Position numbers and translations under genes: made by a program. Shown one piece after another: positions 9,671-19,405 of a stretch of DNA of 64,000 nucleotides. Every line of letters begins with the position of its first letter. The stretch's first letter is position 1. Location of the stretch: the NCBI RefSeq assembly GCF_026898155.1, contig NZ_CP114029.1, forward strand, positions 5,435,072 to 5,499,071, read 5' to 3'. The notes below the pieces were generated by a model. That model was not told the origin of the DNA, made no database searches, and saw only the letters and a list, made by a program, of their open reading frames with translations. This DNA comes from Jiella pelagia (GTDB lineage Bacteria; Pseudomonadota; Alphaproteobacteria; Rhizobiales; Rhizobiaceae).

Positions 9671-10120
9671 TCAGCGCAAGAGGCCCTTCACCACGGTGGA
9701 GGCCTTCGAGAAATCCATCTTGCCGGGATAGCGTTCCTTGAGCTTGTTCATGCAGCGGCCAACGTCGCGCAGGCTCTTTGATTCGGTATCCTCGACCGCC
9801 TTGCGGCACGCAAGCTCTATCTCGCCATGGTCGAGCTGCGGGGGCAGCAGGTCGCGGATGATGGCGATTTCCTCGCGTTCCTGCTCGGCCAGTTCGAGGC
9901 GCCCGTTGTCCTCGTAGGTGCGGGCCGATCCCTCCCGCTGCTTGATCATCTTGATGAGGATGTGCAGCACCTCCTCCTCGCTCACCGGATCGCGACCGGC
10001 GCTGCGATTGGCGACGTCCCGATCCTTGATGGCGGCGTTGATCAGCCGCAGCGTCGAGATACGGCGTTTGTCCTGCTGTTTGACTGCGGCGTTGAGAGCG
10101 TCGGATAGATGCTCGCGCAT
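9671..10120 (-). CDS. GatB/YqeY domain protein
   Basis: 149 residues with family features RRISTLRLINAAIKDRD, IAIIRDLLPPQLDHGEIE and DVGRCMNKLKERYPGKMDFS. YqeY resembles the tail domain of GatB, the amidotransferase subunit that makes Gln-tRNA and Asn-tRNA; the function of the stand-alone protein is not firmly known. The start MREHLSDALNAAVK at 10120 is preferred to an 11-residue extension. It is divergent from carA, a common Rhizobiales pairing, but dnaG, which I would expect on its other side, is replaced here by rpsM. Confidence 0.9.
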   Translation of the reverse strand: MREHLSDALNAAVKQQDKRRISTLRLINAAIKDRDVANRSAGRDPVSEEEVLHILIKMIKQREGSARTYEDNGRLELAEQEREEIAIIRDLLPPQLDHGEIELACRKAVEDTESKSLRDVGRCMNKLKERYPGKMDFSKASTVVKGLLR

Positions 10121-10467
10121 GATGCCTGACTTTCGAGTTCGACTGACTTGCACGCTTGTCCAGCGCGCCGACGTTCACCAACTGCAATACCTGTCGCAGG
10201 CGAACGTAAAGCTCAAATCGCGTTTTCGACAACGCGGCGCTGTGAACGTAACGGGGAATTGTCGCCTGTTTGCATCGGGTCTGCCGGAGCTGGTCCGGCG
10301 CTGCGACACTCTTGCTCCTCGGCGTCAGCTGGATGTAAAGACGCGCAACACTTTGCGCAAGATGCCTTGCCTCCGCCTGACGCTCACCTGATATGTGCTG
10401 CACGGGACGGGGCTTGGCGCGGCAAAGCCTCATGCAATCAATTGCATATGACGGGAAAGGAACGACG

Positions 10468-11655
10468 ATGGCCGGCGAAGCCTGGACTGAGCGCGGGACG
10501 ACGGCGGTACTCGTCCTTGCCGATGGGACCGTGATCGAGGGCTTCGGCCTCGGCGCCGAAGGGGCGGTCGAGGGCGAGGTGTGCTTCAACACTGCTCTGA
10601 CCGGCTATCAGGAGATCCTCACCGATCCTTCCTACGCCAAGCAGATCGTCACCTTCACTTTTCCCCATATCGGCAATGTCGGCGCCAATGACGACGACCA
10701 CGAGGACCTGACGCCCGCCAATTCCTTCGGCGCGGTTGGCGCGATCTTCCGGGCCGACGTCACGGCCCCCTCGAACTATCGCTCTGCCGGCCATCTCGAC
10801 GCCTGGCTGAAGACCCGCGGCGTCATCGGCCTGTCAGGCATCGACACGCGGGCCCTCACCGCCTGGATCCGCGACAACGGCATGCCCAACGCCGTCATCG
10901 CCCATTCTGAAACCGGCGAGTTCGACCTCGATGCGTTGAAGGCGCGGGCCAAGGCTTGGCCCGGCATCGTCGGGCTCGATCTTGCCCGCGACGTCGCCGT
11001 CGCCCAGTCTGCGGTCTGGAAGCAGGCGCCGTGGATATGGGACAAGGGCTATGCCGAGATGGAGACGCCCCGCTACAAGATCGTCGCGATCGACTACGGC
11101 ACCAAGCGCAACATCCTGCGTCTGATGTGCGGCCACGGCGCCGAGGTCGTGGTCGTGCCACCGACGGCCAGCGCCGAGGAGATCCTCGCCCATCAGCCAG
11201 ACGGCGTCTTCCTGTCCAACGGTCCCGGCGATCCGGCGGCGACCGGCGAATATGCCGTGCCGACGATCCGCAAGCTGATCGAGGCCGACGTGCCGCTCTT
11301 CGGCATCTGCCTCGGCCATCAGATGCTGGCGCTGGCGCTCGGGGGCAAGACCGAGAAGATGCATCAGGGCCACCACGGCGCCAATCATCCGGTGAAGGAC
11401 TTCACCACCGGCAAGGTCGAGATCGTCTCGATGAACCACGGCTTCGCCGTTGCGGCGGACACCTTGCCGAGCGGCGTCGAGGAGACCCATCGTTCGCTCT
11501 TCGACGGCTCCAATTGCGGCCTGAGGCTTTCCGGCAAGCCGGTCTTCTCGGTCCAGCACCACCCGGAAGCCTCGCCGGGCCCGCAGGACAGCCACTATCT
11601 CTTCCAGCGCTTCTTCGACCTCATCGAGGAGAAGCGGGCGAAGAAGGCCGCCTGA
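10468..11655 (+). CDS. carA: Carbamoyl-phosphate synthase small subunit (glutamine amidotransferase)
   Basis: 395 residues. The N-terminal domain is recognised by VCFNTALTGYQEILTDPSY and the class I glutamine amidotransferase domain by FLSNGPGDPAA, the nucleophile motif FGICLGHQML (Cys) and the His/Glu motif VFSVQHHPEASPGP. It hydrolyses glutamine and channels ammonia to CarB for arginine and pyrimidine synthesis. The start MAGEAWTERGT at 10468 has AAAGGAACGACG upstream; a longer start at 10393 lacks an RBS. carB lies about 1.2 kb downstream, separated by a terminator and a small regulator gene. Confidence 0.97.
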   Translation: MAGEAWTERGTTAVLVLADGTVIEGFGLGAEGAVEGEVCFNTALTGYQEILTDPSYAKQIVTFTFPHIGNVGANDDDHEDLTPANSFGAVGAIFRADVTAPSNYRSAGHLDAWLKTRGVIGLSGIDTRALTAWIRDNGMPNAVIAHSETGEFDLDALKARAKAWPGIVGLDLARDVAVAQSAVWKQAPWIWDKGYAEMETPRYKIVAIDYGTKRNILRLMCGHGAEVVVVPPTASAEEILAHQPDGVFLSNGPGDPAATGEYAVPTIRKLIEADVPLFGICLGHQMLALALGGKTEKMHQGHHGANHPVKDFTTGKVEIVSMNHGFAVAADTLPSGVEETHRSLFDGSNCGLRLSGKPVFSVQHHPEASPGPQDSHYLFQRFFDLIEEKRAKKAA

Positions 11656-11725
11656 TCGGCCAAACCGCCTGTTCACGCTCAAAGACCTTGCGGCGTCCCT
11701 AAAAGAGTTTTGCACCCGAAACAGA

Positions 11726-11759
11726 AGCGGCGCCAGAGTCCCCTCCGGCGCCGCTTTTC
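11726..11759 (+). terminator. Rho-independent terminator of carA
   Basis: A nine-base AGCGGCGCC/GGCGCCGCT stem with a 12-base loop is followed by a T run, about 70 bases after the carA stop. Confidence 0.75.
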
Positions 11760-11776
11760 ATTTGGTTCGATCGTCT

Positions 11777-11914
11777 TCAGCCGATTCTGAAGAGCTTGGC
11801 CAGCTTCTTGAAGAGCGATCGGACGCCGCAACTGAACGTCGCGTGCCGATGCAGATCATCGCGTCCACGATCGCCGCCGTAAGAAGAGCGGCCAACCAGA
11901 ATATCCGCCAACAT
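11777..11914 (-). CDS. Possible small basic peptide, unknown
   Basis: A 45-residue ORF (MLADILVGRSSYGGDRGRDD at the start; LFKKLAKLFRIG at the end, an amphipathic basic stretch). AAAGGGTGAG lies 5 bases upstream of the ATG at 11914. It is read away from the palindrome cluster at 12011-12080, which could hold its promoter and operator. I do not recognise it, and a chance ORF cannot be excluded. Confidence 0.3.
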   Translation of the reverse strand: MLADILVGRSSYGGDRGRDDLHRHATFSCGVRSLFKKLAKLFRIG

Positions 11915-12010
11915 GGCAGCTCACCCTTTCTCTACTTGCTCCAACATCGATGACGATACGGCCGAGAACCTGCGCGGGCATTAACTCGTCGTTCGTCATG
12001 GCGGTAGAAT

Positions 12011-12080
12011 GTGCACACTGTGCGCTCGCGTCAAGGAATTTTTGCGCACTGTGTGCGCCAGGACGGGTGCACAGGGTGCG
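12011..12080. promoter_or_regulatory. Cluster of three related palindromic boxes, putative operator
   Basis: Three boxes are visible: GTGCACACTGTGCGC (12011-12025), GCGCACTGTGTGCGC (12044-12058, a perfect palindrome GCGCAC-TGT-GTGCGC) and GTGCACAGGGTGCG (12067-12080). On the minus strand TTGACG overlaps the first box. They sit between a small minus-strand ORF and the XRE-family gene at 12332, so autoregulation by that protein is possible. The binding protein is inferred only from proximity. Confidence 0.45.
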
Positions 12081-12331
12081 TTTCGCGTTGGCTGCTTGGT
12101 CAATTTCCGCTAGCCGCATCTCTCGAGAAAAGTCGACGCCTCGTGCTGGAGACCAGCAATTCCAGGGGGATGCGGTCAGGAGGTGGCAACATGCCGGAGC
12201 ATGATCCCTGCCAAGCCTTCTGAACACAGACACAAATACCAACCGCGCATCACGGTAGCGTGACTTGGCCGTCGGAATTTGCTTGGGTGCAGTCTGTGCG
12301 AGAAGTCTCTGTCATAAGGTCGAGAGCGCCC

Positions 12332-12577
12332 ATGAGTCCCGAAACCTTCAAGACCTGGCGCAAGAGCCTCGGCCTCAAACAGAAGGAGGCCGCCGACAAG
12401 CTCGGCCTGAAGAAGCGCGTCATCCAATATTACGAAAAGGGCGACCGCGACGGAAAGACGGTCGAGATCCCGAAGAACGTCGAACTGGCCTGCGTGGCCC
12501 TGGCGCTGGGCTATGAGGGGTTCGATGCAGCCGTTCTGCCGGCGCGCGAGGAGGCCGGATCCGACGAAGAAGCGTGA
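12332..12577 (+). CDS. Small XRE-family helix-turn-helix DNA-binding protein
   Basis: 81 residues, essentially a single HTH domain: FKTWRKSLGLKQKEAADKLG followed by LKKRVIQYYEKG, the typical Cro/CI first and recognition helices. The C-terminus is short and acidic. Such proteins are transcription regulators, often autoregulated. It lies in the gap between carA and carB. I chose MSPETFKTW at 12332 as the start because the domain begins there; the upstream extension has no family resemblance. The palindrome cluster at 12011-12080 is a candidate binding site. Confidence 0.8.
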   Translation: MSPETFKTWRKSLGLKQKEAADKLGLKKRVIQYYEKGDRDGKTVEIPKNVELACVALALGYEGFDAAVLPAREEAGSDEEA

Positions 12578-12819
12578 CTCTCGCGATAAGGCGCCACGCC
12601 GGAACGGCGGATTCGCGATCGCCTCGGCCGGTCCGTCGTCAGAACCGTATTGGCGGCGCTGGCACTTCGACACAGGCCAAATTGCCCTTTCGCACTGGCG
12701 CCCCTTTCGCCGCCCGCCCACCTTCCCTATAAGCCGGCCTCAGCCTCATGATCGCCAGCCCGTCCGGCCGCCAGACTTTCTGTGCGCCGGGGCTTTGGCA
12801 TGCACCGGAAGACGCTCTC

Positions 12820-15800
12820 ATGCCCAAACGCACCGACCTCAAATCGATCCTCATCGTCGGCGCCGGCCCGATCATCATCGGCCAGGCCTGCGAGTTCGAC
12901 TATTCCGGCACCCAGGCCTGCAAGGCGCTGCGCGAGGAAGGCTACCGGATCATCCTGGTCAATTCGAACCCGGCGACGATCATGACCGATCCCGATCTCG
13001 CCGACGCCACCTATATCGAGCCGATCACGCCGGAAGTCGTCGCCAAGATCATCGCCAAGGAGCGGCCGGACGCGATCCTGCCGACCATGGGCGGCCAGAC
13101 GGCGCTGAACACGGCCCTGTCGCTGCGGCGCATGGGCGTCCTGGAGAAATACGGCGTCGAGATGATCGGCGCCGATGCGGACGCCATCGACATGGCCGAG
13201 GACCGTTCGCTGTTCCGCGAGGCGATGGCGCGGATCGGCCTCGAGACGCCCGCCTCGCGGCTCGCCAATGCCAGCGAGGCGAAGGCTGCCGACCGCGCCG
13301 CCCACGACGCCCGGAAGGCCGCCCTGTCGCGCGAGATCGCCGATCCGGCCGAACTGGAGGCGCGGCTTTCCGCGCTGGAAGACGAGTGGCAGCATGGCGA
13401 GGGCGAGCGCAAGCAGCGCTACATGGGCCGGGCCCTCGCCGCCGCGGCCGAAGCGCTTGAAGAGGTCGGCCTTCCGGCGATCATCCGCCCCTCCTTCACC
13501 CTTGGCGGCACCGGCGGCGGCATCGCCTACAACCGCTCGGAATTCTTCGAGATCGTGGAGACCGGCCTCGACGCATCGCCGACCACCGAGGTTCTGGTCG
13601 AAGAGTCGGTGCTCGGCTGGAAGGAATTCGAGATGGAGGTCGTCCGCGACAAGGCGGACAACTGCATCATCGTCTGCTCGATCGAGAACATCGATCCGAT
13701 GGGCGTCCACACCGGCGATTCGATTACCGTCGCCCCTGCCCTCACCTTGACCGACAAGGAATACCAGGTGATGCGCAACGCCTCGATCGCGGTGCTCCGC
13801 GAGATCGGCGTCGAGACCGGCGGCTCCAACGTCCAGTTCGCGGTCAATCCCGACACCGGCCGCCTCGTCGTCATCGAGATGAACCCCCGCGTCTCGCGTT
13901 CCTCCGCCCTCGCCTCCAAGGCCACCGGCTTCCCGATTGCCAAGATCGCCGCCAAACTCGCCGTCGGCTACACGCTGGACGAACTCGACAACGACATCAC
14001 CGGCGGCGCGACGCCGGCCTCCTTCGAGCCGTCGATCGACTACGTCGTCACCAAGATCCCGCGCTTTGCCTTCGAGAAATTCCCCGGCGCCGCGCCGACC
14101 CTGACGACGGCGATGAAGTCGGTCGGCGAGGTCATGGCGATCGGCCGCACCTTCGCCGAATCGCTGCAGAAGGCCCTGCGCGGCCTCGAGACCGGTCTCA
14201 CCGGCCTCGACGAGATCGAGATCCCGGGCCTTGGCACCGACGGCGACACAACCGACGACAAGAACGCCATCCGCGCCGCCATCGGCACGCCGACGCCGGA
14301 CCGCCTGCGCATGGTCGCCCAGGCGATGCGCCTCGGCATGTCGATCGAGGACGTCCATGCCGGCTGCAAGATCGATCGCTGGTTCCTGGCGCAGCTGAAG
14401 GCGATCGTCGACACCGAGAAGAAGATCATGGAGCCTCGGCCTCCCGGAGGACGCGAGCAATCTGCGGCTCCTGAAGTCCATGGGTTTCTCCGACGCGAGG
14501 CTCGCCTCCCTGACGAAGAAGCGGCCGAAGGAAGTCGCCGAGCTGCGCAACCGGCTCGGCGTCAGGCCGGTGTTCAAGCGCATCGACACCTGTGCCGCCG
14601 AATTCGCCTCGCCCACGCCCTACATGTACTCGACCTACGAGCGGCCCTTCGCCGGCGCGCTGCGCTCCGAGGCCGAGGTCACCGACCGCAAGAAGGTCAT
14701 CATCCTCGGCGGCGGGCCGAACCGGATCGGCCAGGGCATCGAGTTCGACTATTGCTGCTGCCACGCCGCCTTCGCCCTCAAGGACGCGGGCTTCGAGGCG
14801 ATCATGATCAACTGCAACCCGGAGACCGTCTCGACCGACTACGACACCTCGGACAGGCTGTATTTCGAGCCGCTGACCGCCGAGGACGTCATCGAGATCA
14901 TGAAGGCCGAGCAGGAGAACGGCGAGGCTCGTCGGCGTCATCGTCCAGTATGGCGGCCAGACGCCGCTGAAGCTTGCCGAGGCGCTGGAAAAGAACGGCA
15001 TCCCGATCCTCGGCACCGCCCCCGACATGATCGACCTCGCCGAGGACCGCGACCGCTTTCAGAAGCTCCTCGTCAAGCTCGACCTCAAGCAGCCGAACAA
15101 CGGCATCGCCTTCTCGGTCGAGCAGGCCCGCCTCGTCGCCGCCGAGATCGGCTTTCCGCTGGTGGTGCGCCCGTCCTACGTCCTCGGTGGCCGGGCGATG
15201 CAGATCATCCATTCGGAGACGATGCTGCAGAGCTATCTGCTCGATACCGTCCCCGGTCTCGTCCCTGAGGACATCAAGCAGCGCTATCCGAACGACAAGA
15301 CCGGCCAGATCAACACCCTGCTCGGCAAGAACCCGCTGCTCTTCGACAGCTATCTGACCGATGCCATCGAGGTCGACGTCGACTGCCTGTCGGACGGAAC
15401 GAACAGCTTCGTTGCGGGCATCATGGAGCACATCGAGGAAGCCGGCATCCACTCCGGCGATTCGGCCTGCTCGCTGCCGGTGCATACCCTGACGAAGGAG
15501 ACGACCGACGAGCCTCGCCCGCCAGGCCGAGGCGCTCGCCCGCTCGCTCCATGTCGGCGGGCTGATGAACGTCCAGTTCGCCATCAAGGATGGTGAGATC
15601 TACGTCCTCGAGGTCAATCCGAGGGCCTCGCGCACCGTGCCCTTCGTCGCTAAGACCATTGGTCGTCCGATCGCCAAGATCGCCGCCCGCATCATGGCCG
15701 GGGAAAGCCTCGAGGTCGCCTTCGGCCAGTATGGCGGCAAGCCGGACACCCACAATGTCCGCCACATCGCGGTCAAGGAAGCGGTCTTCCCCTTTGCCCG

Positions 15801-16330
15801 CTTCCCCGGCGTCGACACGCTGCTCGGCCCGGAGATGCGCTCCACCGGCGAGGTGATGGGGCTCGACTACGACTATGCGATCGCCTTCGCCAAGGCACAG
15901 CTCGGCGCCGGCGTCGATCTGCCCCGCGACGGGACGGTCTTCGTGTCGGTGAAGGATTCCGACAAGGAGCGCTGCCTGCCGGCGGTGCGCCGTCTTGCGG
16001 AGCCTCGGCTTCCAGGTGCTGGCGACGGGGGGCACCCAGCGCTTCCTCGCCGCCAACGGCATCGCGGCGACGAAGATCAACAAGGTGCTGGAAGGCCGGC
16101 CCCACATCGAGGACGCGATTCGCAACCGCCAGGTCCAGCTCGTCCTCAACACCACTGAGGGGGCGAAGGCGCTCTCAGATTCACGTTCGCTGCGTCGCGC
16201 CGCGCTGATTCACAAGGTGCCCTACTACACCACCCTTGCTGGAATGGTCGCGACGGCCGATGCAATCGGGGCGCTGAAGAAGGGCAATCTTGAAGTTCGT
16301 CCGCTTCAGTCGTACTTTATTCCGGCCTGA
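12820..16330 (+). CDS. carB: Carbamoyl-phosphate synthase large subunit (four frameshifts as sequenced)
   Basis: The two-fold repeated ATP-grasp enzyme that makes carbamoyl phosphate. Seen are LIVGAGPIIIGQACEFDYSG in the first half, ILGGGPNRIGQGIEFDYCCCH in the second and the C-terminal allosteric domain ending PLQSYFIPA. The start is MPKRTDLKSI at 12820. The gene changes frame at 14431, 14924, 15510 and 16000. At each point the sequence reads GAGCCTC or GAGGCTC where the conserved protein needs Glu-Leu encoded GAG-CTC (for example ELGLPEDASNL, GELVGVIVQYGG, DELARQAEAL, AELGFQVLATGG). Removing one base at each gives one uninterrupted full-length protein of about 1,168 residues. No other damage is visible, which argues for a systematic sequence error. 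Confidence 0.96.
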
Positions 16331-16545
16331 TGCCGTCGGGCGCCCGGCGGACGGGCGTCTCAGGCAATATCAATCGGTCCGACGTCGCATGCTGGTCCGG
16401 AACGGCGGAGCTGTTCTGGGCTGGTTTCGTATTGTGTCGAGGGCGTCATCCTCGGCTAAGTTTGTGCAGAACGACTTCGCCTCATGCGCGAAGTCCGTCA
16501 AAAATTGACTCCGCGCCGTGCGCGAAGTCCGGAAAGGTGGAGGCC

Positions 16546-17020
16546 ATGGATAAGGTCCCGATGACGAGCGGCGGTTTCGAGGCGCTTCGCGAAGAGTTGC
16601 GCCGTCGCCAACAGGAAGAACGCCCGCGCATCATCGCGGCGATCTCCGAGGCGCGCGCTCACGGCGACCTCTCCGAGAACGCCGAGTATCATGCGGCCAA
16701 GGAGGCCCAGAGCCTCAACGAGGGACGCGTTTCCGAGGCTCGAGGATCTGACGGCCCGCGCCGAGGTGATCGACGTGTCGAAAATGTCCGGCGACCGGGT
16801 GAAGTTCGGCGCAACGGTCAAGCTTATCGACGAGGACACCGAGGAGGAGCGGCGCTTCCAGATCGTCGGCGATCAGGAAGCGGACGTGAAGCAAGGCAAG
16901 ATCTCGATCTCCTCGCCGATCGCCCGCGCCCTCATCGGCAAGGCCGAAGGCGACACGGTCGAAGTGGCCGCCCCCGGCGGGGCCCGCTCCTACGAGATCA
17001 TCGAGATCAGCTGGAAGTAG
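16546..17020 (+). CDS. greA: Transcription elongation factor GreA (frameshifted as sequenced)
   Basis: GreA rescues backtracked RNA polymerase by stimulating transcript cleavage. The N-terminal coiled coil is seen in MTSGGFEALREELRRRQ and the acidic tip in DLSENAEYHAAKEAQS; the C-terminal FKBP-like domain ends GARSYEIIEISWK. The frame shifts at 16735-16741, which reads GAGGCTC; GAGCTC restores VSELEDLTARAEVIDVSKMS. The repaired protein is about 157 residues, the usual length. It lies 215 bases after carB, a common Rhizobiales neighbour, and starts at ATG 16546 after GGAAAGGTGGAGG. Confidence 0.95.
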
Positions 17021-17505
17021 GTACGATCTCTCCGTCCTGTGGAACGAGAGAGATGGAGCCCGGATCGGTTCCGTCGCCGAAGCGAAATTCGACAGCTGGT
17101 GCATGTGGACGAGGTCGCGATGAGGTCGAACGAACGGCGGCACTCATCCGACCCGCCATCAGACGGCCGTAGCTCCGGCAGCGTCCGCACCAATGCCCGA
17201 TCCGGCATCGATCTTTCATGGTCCTTCCTCCAACGCCGCGTCGTTCTGGGGCCCGTCCCGAGGATCGACTGCCGCCTGAAGAGAGGGTCGATCCTCGGAG
17301 GTCTGGAGTCATCCAGCGCTTCTGTCGCGGACACGGCAGTCGATCCATCGGACAGGGCCAGGGCTCACGAAGCGGCTGGGCTGGCGCCTTCCCGGCCGCA
17401 TTCGACGAGAAGATCTTTTCCGCAAACTGGCCCATTGGCGCTGGCTGCCCTGCCACACCGGCCTGCCGGGGATGCCGCTGACCATATTGGCTGGACCCGA
17501 TCCCG
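17021..17505. other. Intergenic region between greA and the glycosyltransferase
   Basis: About 485 bases in which open frames on both strands give no recognisable protein and no consistent ribosome binding site. I see no tRNA, clear terminator or repeat here. Confidence 0.5.
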
Positions 17506-18558
17506 TTGACCGATCCGTCCAGCATCACTGTCGTCGCGCCGAACTTCAAGCGCCGCCTCTCCGGCGTCACCTCGACGATCGTCCAGCTCGTGCCGCTTCA
17601 GGCGCGATCGATCGGCATCGCAGCCCTCGGCCCCGGCCTTCCGAACACGCTTCCAAAGCTCCGCTGGCGCGACCTGCCGCATCTTTGGCGCCGGCCGAAC
17701 GGCCGCCCGTTTCGCATCTGGCATGCCCGCCGCAACACCGAGATGCTCGCGGGCGTCGTTCTGCGTGACATCCTGCGCATGCCGATGCGGCTTCTTTTCA
17801 CCTCCGCCGCCCAGCGCCATCACAGCGGCTGGACGCGCTTTCTCATCTCCCGCATGGACGCTGTCGTCGCCACCAGCGAGCGCAGCCGCGCCTTTCTGAA
17901 GGTGCCGGCGCGGGTGGTCATGCACGGCATCGACTGCGAGCGGTTCCGTCCCGACGGCCCCATGCCCTCGAGCCCGTTCGCGCAGCGTCTCGCCAGTCGG
18001 AAGATCGTCGGCTGCTCCGGCCGCATCCGCTACCAGAAGGGCACCGACCTATTCGTCGAGGCGATGATCGCGCTGCTTCCCGATCATCCCGAATGGACGG
18101 CTGTCATCACCGGCCGCGTGACCCCCGACAACGAGGCCTTCGCCGCCGTGCTTCGAAAACGTATCGCCGACGCAGGCCTCGGCGAGCGCATCCTCCTCGT
18201 CGGTGAGGTCGACGCCATCGCGCCATGGTTCCGGCGCTTCGACCTTTATGTCGCCCCGCCGCGCAACGAGGGCTTCGGGCTGACGCCGCTGGAGGCCATG
18301 GCGAGCGGCACGCCGGTTGTCGCCAGCGATGCCGGCGCCTTTGCCGAGCTGATCGTCGAGGGTGTCACCGGACGCGTCGTGCCGGTCGGCAATGCCGGCG
18401 CTCTGTCCCGCGCCATCGCGACTTATCTCTCGGACGACGCGTTGCGGCGGGAGGCGGGCCAGGCCGGCCTCGCCCATGTTCGGCAGAACTTCCCGCTGCA
18501 GCGGGAGGCGGACGAACTCGGCGTCGTCTACGAGGGGCTCTGGTCCGCCGCCTCGTAG
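17506..18558 (+). CDS. Glycosyltransferase family 4, LpcC-like LPS core mannosyltransferase
   Basis: 350 residues. The GT-B fold donor-binding signature is clear at the C-terminal half: VGCSGRIRYQKGTDLFVEAM, then YVAPPRNEGFGLTPLEAMAS (E-x7-E motif) and GTPVVASDAGAFAELI. The N-terminal APNFKRRLSGVTSTIVQL resembles LpcC proteins of rhizobia, which add mannose to the LPS inner core. The start is a TTG at 17506, chosen because the conserved N-terminus begins there. The gene overlaps the convergent GT25 gene by about 31 bases. Sugar specificity is inferred from resemblance only. Confidence 0.85.
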   Translation: MTDPSSITVVAPNFKRRLSGVTSTIVQLVPLQARSIGIAALGPGLPNTLPKLRWRDLPHLWRRPNGRPFRIWHARRNTEMLAGVVLRDILRMPMRLLFTSAAQRHHSGWTRFLISRMDAVVATSERSRAFLKVPARVVMHGIDCERFRPDGPMPSSPFAQRLASRKIVGCSGRIRYQKGTDLFVEAMIALLPDHPEWTAVITGRVTPDNEAFAAVLRKRIADAGLGERILLVGEVDAIAPWFRRFDLYVAPPRNEGFGLTPLEAMASGTPVVASDAGAFAELIVEGVTGRVVPVGNAGALSRAIATYLSDDALRREAGQAGLAHVRQNFPLQREADELGVVYEGLWSAAS

Positions 18559-19394
18559 CGTCGCAGCTCGTCGGCTAGCGCCTCCCGCGAGATCGGCAGA
18601 AGCGGCGCGAAGGCCTCGTCTTCGAAGGCCGCCGGGCGAAATTCGACGTCGGCGAGGCGGCGCAACTGGACCAAGCCCAGCCGCAGCTGCGTGCCGAACC
18701 GGCGGCTGAAATAGCCGAGGTTCCGCCCGCTCGGCGACAGGCGCCGACGCGCCTGATGGATCGAGGTCTGCGTCGAGAGGCCGACGTCGAAGCCTCGCGC
18801 CTCCAGCAGATGCACCTGCATCGTCGCCGCCGGCTCGACCTGCGCGGTTCTCAGCCGGCAGACCGCGAACATGTAGGCGTCGACCGGCGCCGTCTGGGTC
18901 TCGGCCGTCTTCAGGAGGATGCGCGCACCCACCTGTGAGAGGTAGTAGGCGCCGGCGCCGGACTTTTCCCGGACCAGGTCTGTAAGGCGCAGCCGAGCCG
19001 GATCGCTCGACCTGTTCCTTCGGAAGAATTTCCCCCGCCCCACGGACTCGAAATTGACGAGATCGTAGCCGCTCGCCGCGACGCTTCCGGCGGCCTCGAC
19101 GAAATGCGTCGAAAAGACAGTGTCGTCTTCGAGGATGATCATCCCCTCATGGCGCTGCGCGGCCTGCTCCCACAGCGCCCGGTGGGAGAGGAAGGCGGCA
19201 AGCTCCGGCCGGGTCATCGGCCTCTCCCAAAGCACCGAAAGCCGGCGGAAGGTGCTCTCGTCGATGGTGCTTGCGTCGATCGCTGCAAAGCGCTGCAGCG
19301 CGATGCCCTGCATCTTCGCCTGCACCTCCATCAGCGCTCGCCGCTGCGGCGCCCGATCGAGGTTGATGTAGGAGATTTCGGGAAGTGCCACCAT
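18528..19394 (-). CDS. Glycosyltransferase family 25 protein (LPS biosynthesis)
   Basis: 288 residues from MVALPEISYINLDRAPQRRA. The family-25 layout is present: YINLDRAPQRR at the N-terminus, the shape LSHRALWEQAAQRHEGMIIL followed by an acidic EDDTVF (metal/donor-binding DxD-like), and GAGAYYLSQVGARILLK further on. GT25 enzymes usually add galactose or related sugars to lipooligosaccharide. It converges on and slightly overlaps the LpcC-like gene, suggesting both serve LPS core assembly. The start at 19394 is preferred over a 33-residue upstream extension without homology features. Confidence 0.82.
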   Translation of the reverse strand: MVALPEISYINLDRAPQRRALMEVQAKMQGIALQRFAAIDASTIDESTFRRLSVLWERPMTRPELAAFLSHRALWEQAAQRHEGMIILEDDTVFSTHFVEAAGSVAASGYDLVNFESVGRGKFFRRNRSSDPARLRLTDLVREKSGAGAYYLSQVGARILLKTAETQTAPVDAYMFAVCRLRTAQVEPAATMQVHLLEARGFDVGLSTQTSIHQARRRLSPSGRNLGYFSRRFGTQLRLGLVQLRRLADVEFRPAAFEDEAFAPLLPISREALADELRRYEAADQSPS

Positions 19395-19405
19395 CCTGCT
19401 CGCGC

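Noticed and set aside
9411..10592. 393-codon minus-strand frame over the rpsM-YqeY junction
   Set aside because: Overlaps YqeY in another frame and has no recognisable motif; the promoter of rpsM lies within it.
12727..14616. 629-codon minus-strand frame
   Set aside because: Antisense to carB, His/Arg/Gly-rich shadow.
14431..16006. Programmed ribosomal frameshifting in carB
   Set aside because: Four shifts in one gene and the same motif in seven unrelated genes, with no slippery sequence or downstream structure; a sequence artefact explains all.
16711..16717. Another GAGCCTC, inside greA upstream of the real break
   Set aside because: Here the frame is correct as written (CAG-AGC-CTC), so it is not an inserted-base site.
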